Source: Actinomycetota bacterium (lineage in GTDB: Bacteria; Actinomycetota; Actinomycetes; Propionibacteriales; Propionibacteriaceae). From it: 12,760 bases of DNA. The position numbers and the translations under genes are program-made. Shown in pieces: positions 12,001-12,760 of the stretch. A model generated the notes under the pieces. The model was not told the DNA's origin and made no database searches. It was given only the letters and a program-made list of their open reading frames with translations. The stretch lies in the NCBI GenBank assembly GCA_016213595.1, contig JACRAA010000315.1, positions 1 to 12,760 on the forward strand, given 5' to 3'. Position 1 is the stretch's first letter; each line of letters opens with the position of its first letter.

Positions 12001-12760
12001 ATGGCGGTGGCAGATCGCGCCAAGGCGCTCGAAGCAGCACTTGCCCAGATCGAGAAGGCACACGGCAAGGGCTCGGTGATGCGGCTCGGCGATCGGGTCG
12101 GCATCCCGATGGACGTCGTGCCGACCGGGTCGATCGCGTTGGACATCGCGCTCGGCATCGGCGGTCTTCCGCGCGGCCGGGTGGTGGAGATCTACGGCCC
12201 GGAGTCGAGCGGCAAGACGACCGTCGCCCTCCACGTTGTGGCCAACGCCCAGGCCGCGGGCGGCATCTGCGCCTTCATCGACGCAGAGCACGCGCTCGAT
12301 CCCGACTACGCGAAGAAGCTCGGCGTCGACACGGACGCGCTGCTCGTCAGCCAGCCCGACAACGGCGAGCAGGCCCTCGAGATCGCCGACATGCTCGTGC
12401 GCTCCGGTGCGCTGGCGGTGATCGTCATCGACTCGGTCGCGGCGCTCACGCCGCGTGCCGAGATCGAGGGCGAGATGGGCGACAGCCACGTGGGCCTCCA
12501 GGCACGTCTCATGAGCCAGGCGCTCCGGAAGATGACCGGTGCGCTCAGCAACGCCAACACGACGGCCATCTTCATCAACCAGCTCCGCGAGAAGATCGGC
12601 GTGATGTTCGGATCCCCCGAGACCACGACCGGTGGCCGCGCGCTGAAGTTCTACTCCTCGGTCCGGCTTGACGTGCGCCGCATCGAGACGCTGAAGGACG
12701 GCACCGACATGGTCGGCAACCGCACCCGCGTCAAGGTGGCCAAGAACAAGGTCGCACCGC
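12001..12760 (+). CDS. recA: Recombinase RecA, N-terminal part (3' end outside window)
   Basis: RecA polymerises on single-stranded DNA, catalyses homologous strand exchange and triggers LexA self-cleavage. The first 253 codons are present; family length is about 345-350, so roughly 95 codons lie outside. Visible features: N-terminal helix DRAKALEAALAQIEKAHGKG (5-24), GSVMRLGD, Walker A GPESSGKT (66-73), the FIDAEHALDP segment with the catalytic glutamate, Walker B (VIVIDSVAAL), then EGEMGDSHVGLQARLMSQAL, INQLREKIGVMFG (L2 region) and ETTTGGRALKFYSSVRLDVRR. No intein interrupts the visible part. ATG 12001 is preceded by GGAAGGA (11986-11992) at 8 bases. Expression is governed by the LexA box and PafBC-type promoter upstream. 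Confidence 0.97.
   Translation, partial: MAVADRAKALEAALAQIEKAHGKGSVMRLGDRVGIPMDVVPTGSIALDIALGIGGLPRGRVVEIYGPESSGKTTVALHVVANAQAAGGICAFIDAEHALDPDYAKKLGVDTDALLVSQPDNGEQALEIADMLVRSGALAVIVIDSVAALTPRAEIEGEMGDSHVGLQARLMSQALRKMTGALSNANTTAIFINQLREKIGVMFGSPETTTGGRALKFYSSVRLDVRRIETLKDGTDMVGNRTRVKVAKNKVAP

Noticed and set aside
1..12760. Mobile elements, CRISPR arrays, tRNA/rRNA genes, toxin-antitoxin pairs or defence genes
   Set aside because: Looked for on both strands. No transposase, integrase, regular repeat-spacer array or RNA gene was found; the content is core chromosome.

Overview
The window is a piece of a high-GC (roughly 70% by eye) Gram-positive chromosome, almost certainly from the Actinomycetota. 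The gene runs leuC-leuD-hup and rimO-pgsA-cinA-clgR-DUF3046-recA are typical of that phylum, as are frequent GTG starts, TAnnnT -10 boxes with poor -35 boxes, an apparent set of leaderless genes, a mycobacterial-type LexA box and a PafBC-type promoter at recA. I cannot name a genus. There is no rRNA, tRNA, CRISPR array, transposase or prophage. The coding density and content are those of core chromosome.

Layout, left to right. (1) 1-1268: the 3' part of leuC and all of leuD, the two subunits of 3-isopropylmalate dehydratase (leucine synthesis). (2) 1405-1692: a short HU-type nucleoid protein. It converges with a small, unrecognised, clearly coding minus-strand gene (1701-1895). (3) 1998-3926: a PlsC-type acyltransferase (phospholipid synthesis) and D-Ala-D-Ala ligase (peptidoglycan precursor). 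gpsA, often found between these two, is absent. (4) 4036-5121, minus strand: a GT-B-fold glycosyltransferase-like gene inserted between ddl and thiL. A hairpin and short degenerate repeats lie at its 3' side. (5) 5276-6223: thiL, thiamine-monophosphate kinase. (6) 6345-8774: ftsK, the septal DNA translocase. (7) 8800-11266: rimO, pgsA and cinA, with 4-nt overlaps (GTGA, ATGA), so a translationally coupled unit. (8) 11322-11814: clgR, the Clp-protease gene regulator, with a DUF3046 protein starting one base after its stop. (9) 11815-12000: a 186-bp regulatory region with a LexA box and a PafBC/RecA-NDp promoter. (10) 12001-12760: the first 253 codons of recA, running off the window.

Functionally the right half combines chromosome segregation and DNA-damage response (FtsK, ClgR, RecA) with housekeeping steps (ribosomal protein S12 methylthiolation, phosphatidylglycerophosphate synthesis, NMN deamidation). 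The left half is biosynthesis of leucine, membrane lipid, cell wall and thiamine diphosphate. I see no obviously new system. The best leads are the duplicated ribosome-binding site and start upstream of plsC, the glycosyltransferase-like insertion, the unknown 64-residue protein, a repeated -10/start arrangement implying leaderless mRNAs, an Ala-Ala-Ala tail on ClgR, and a bias towards the tetranucleotide GTAC in synonymous codon choice.
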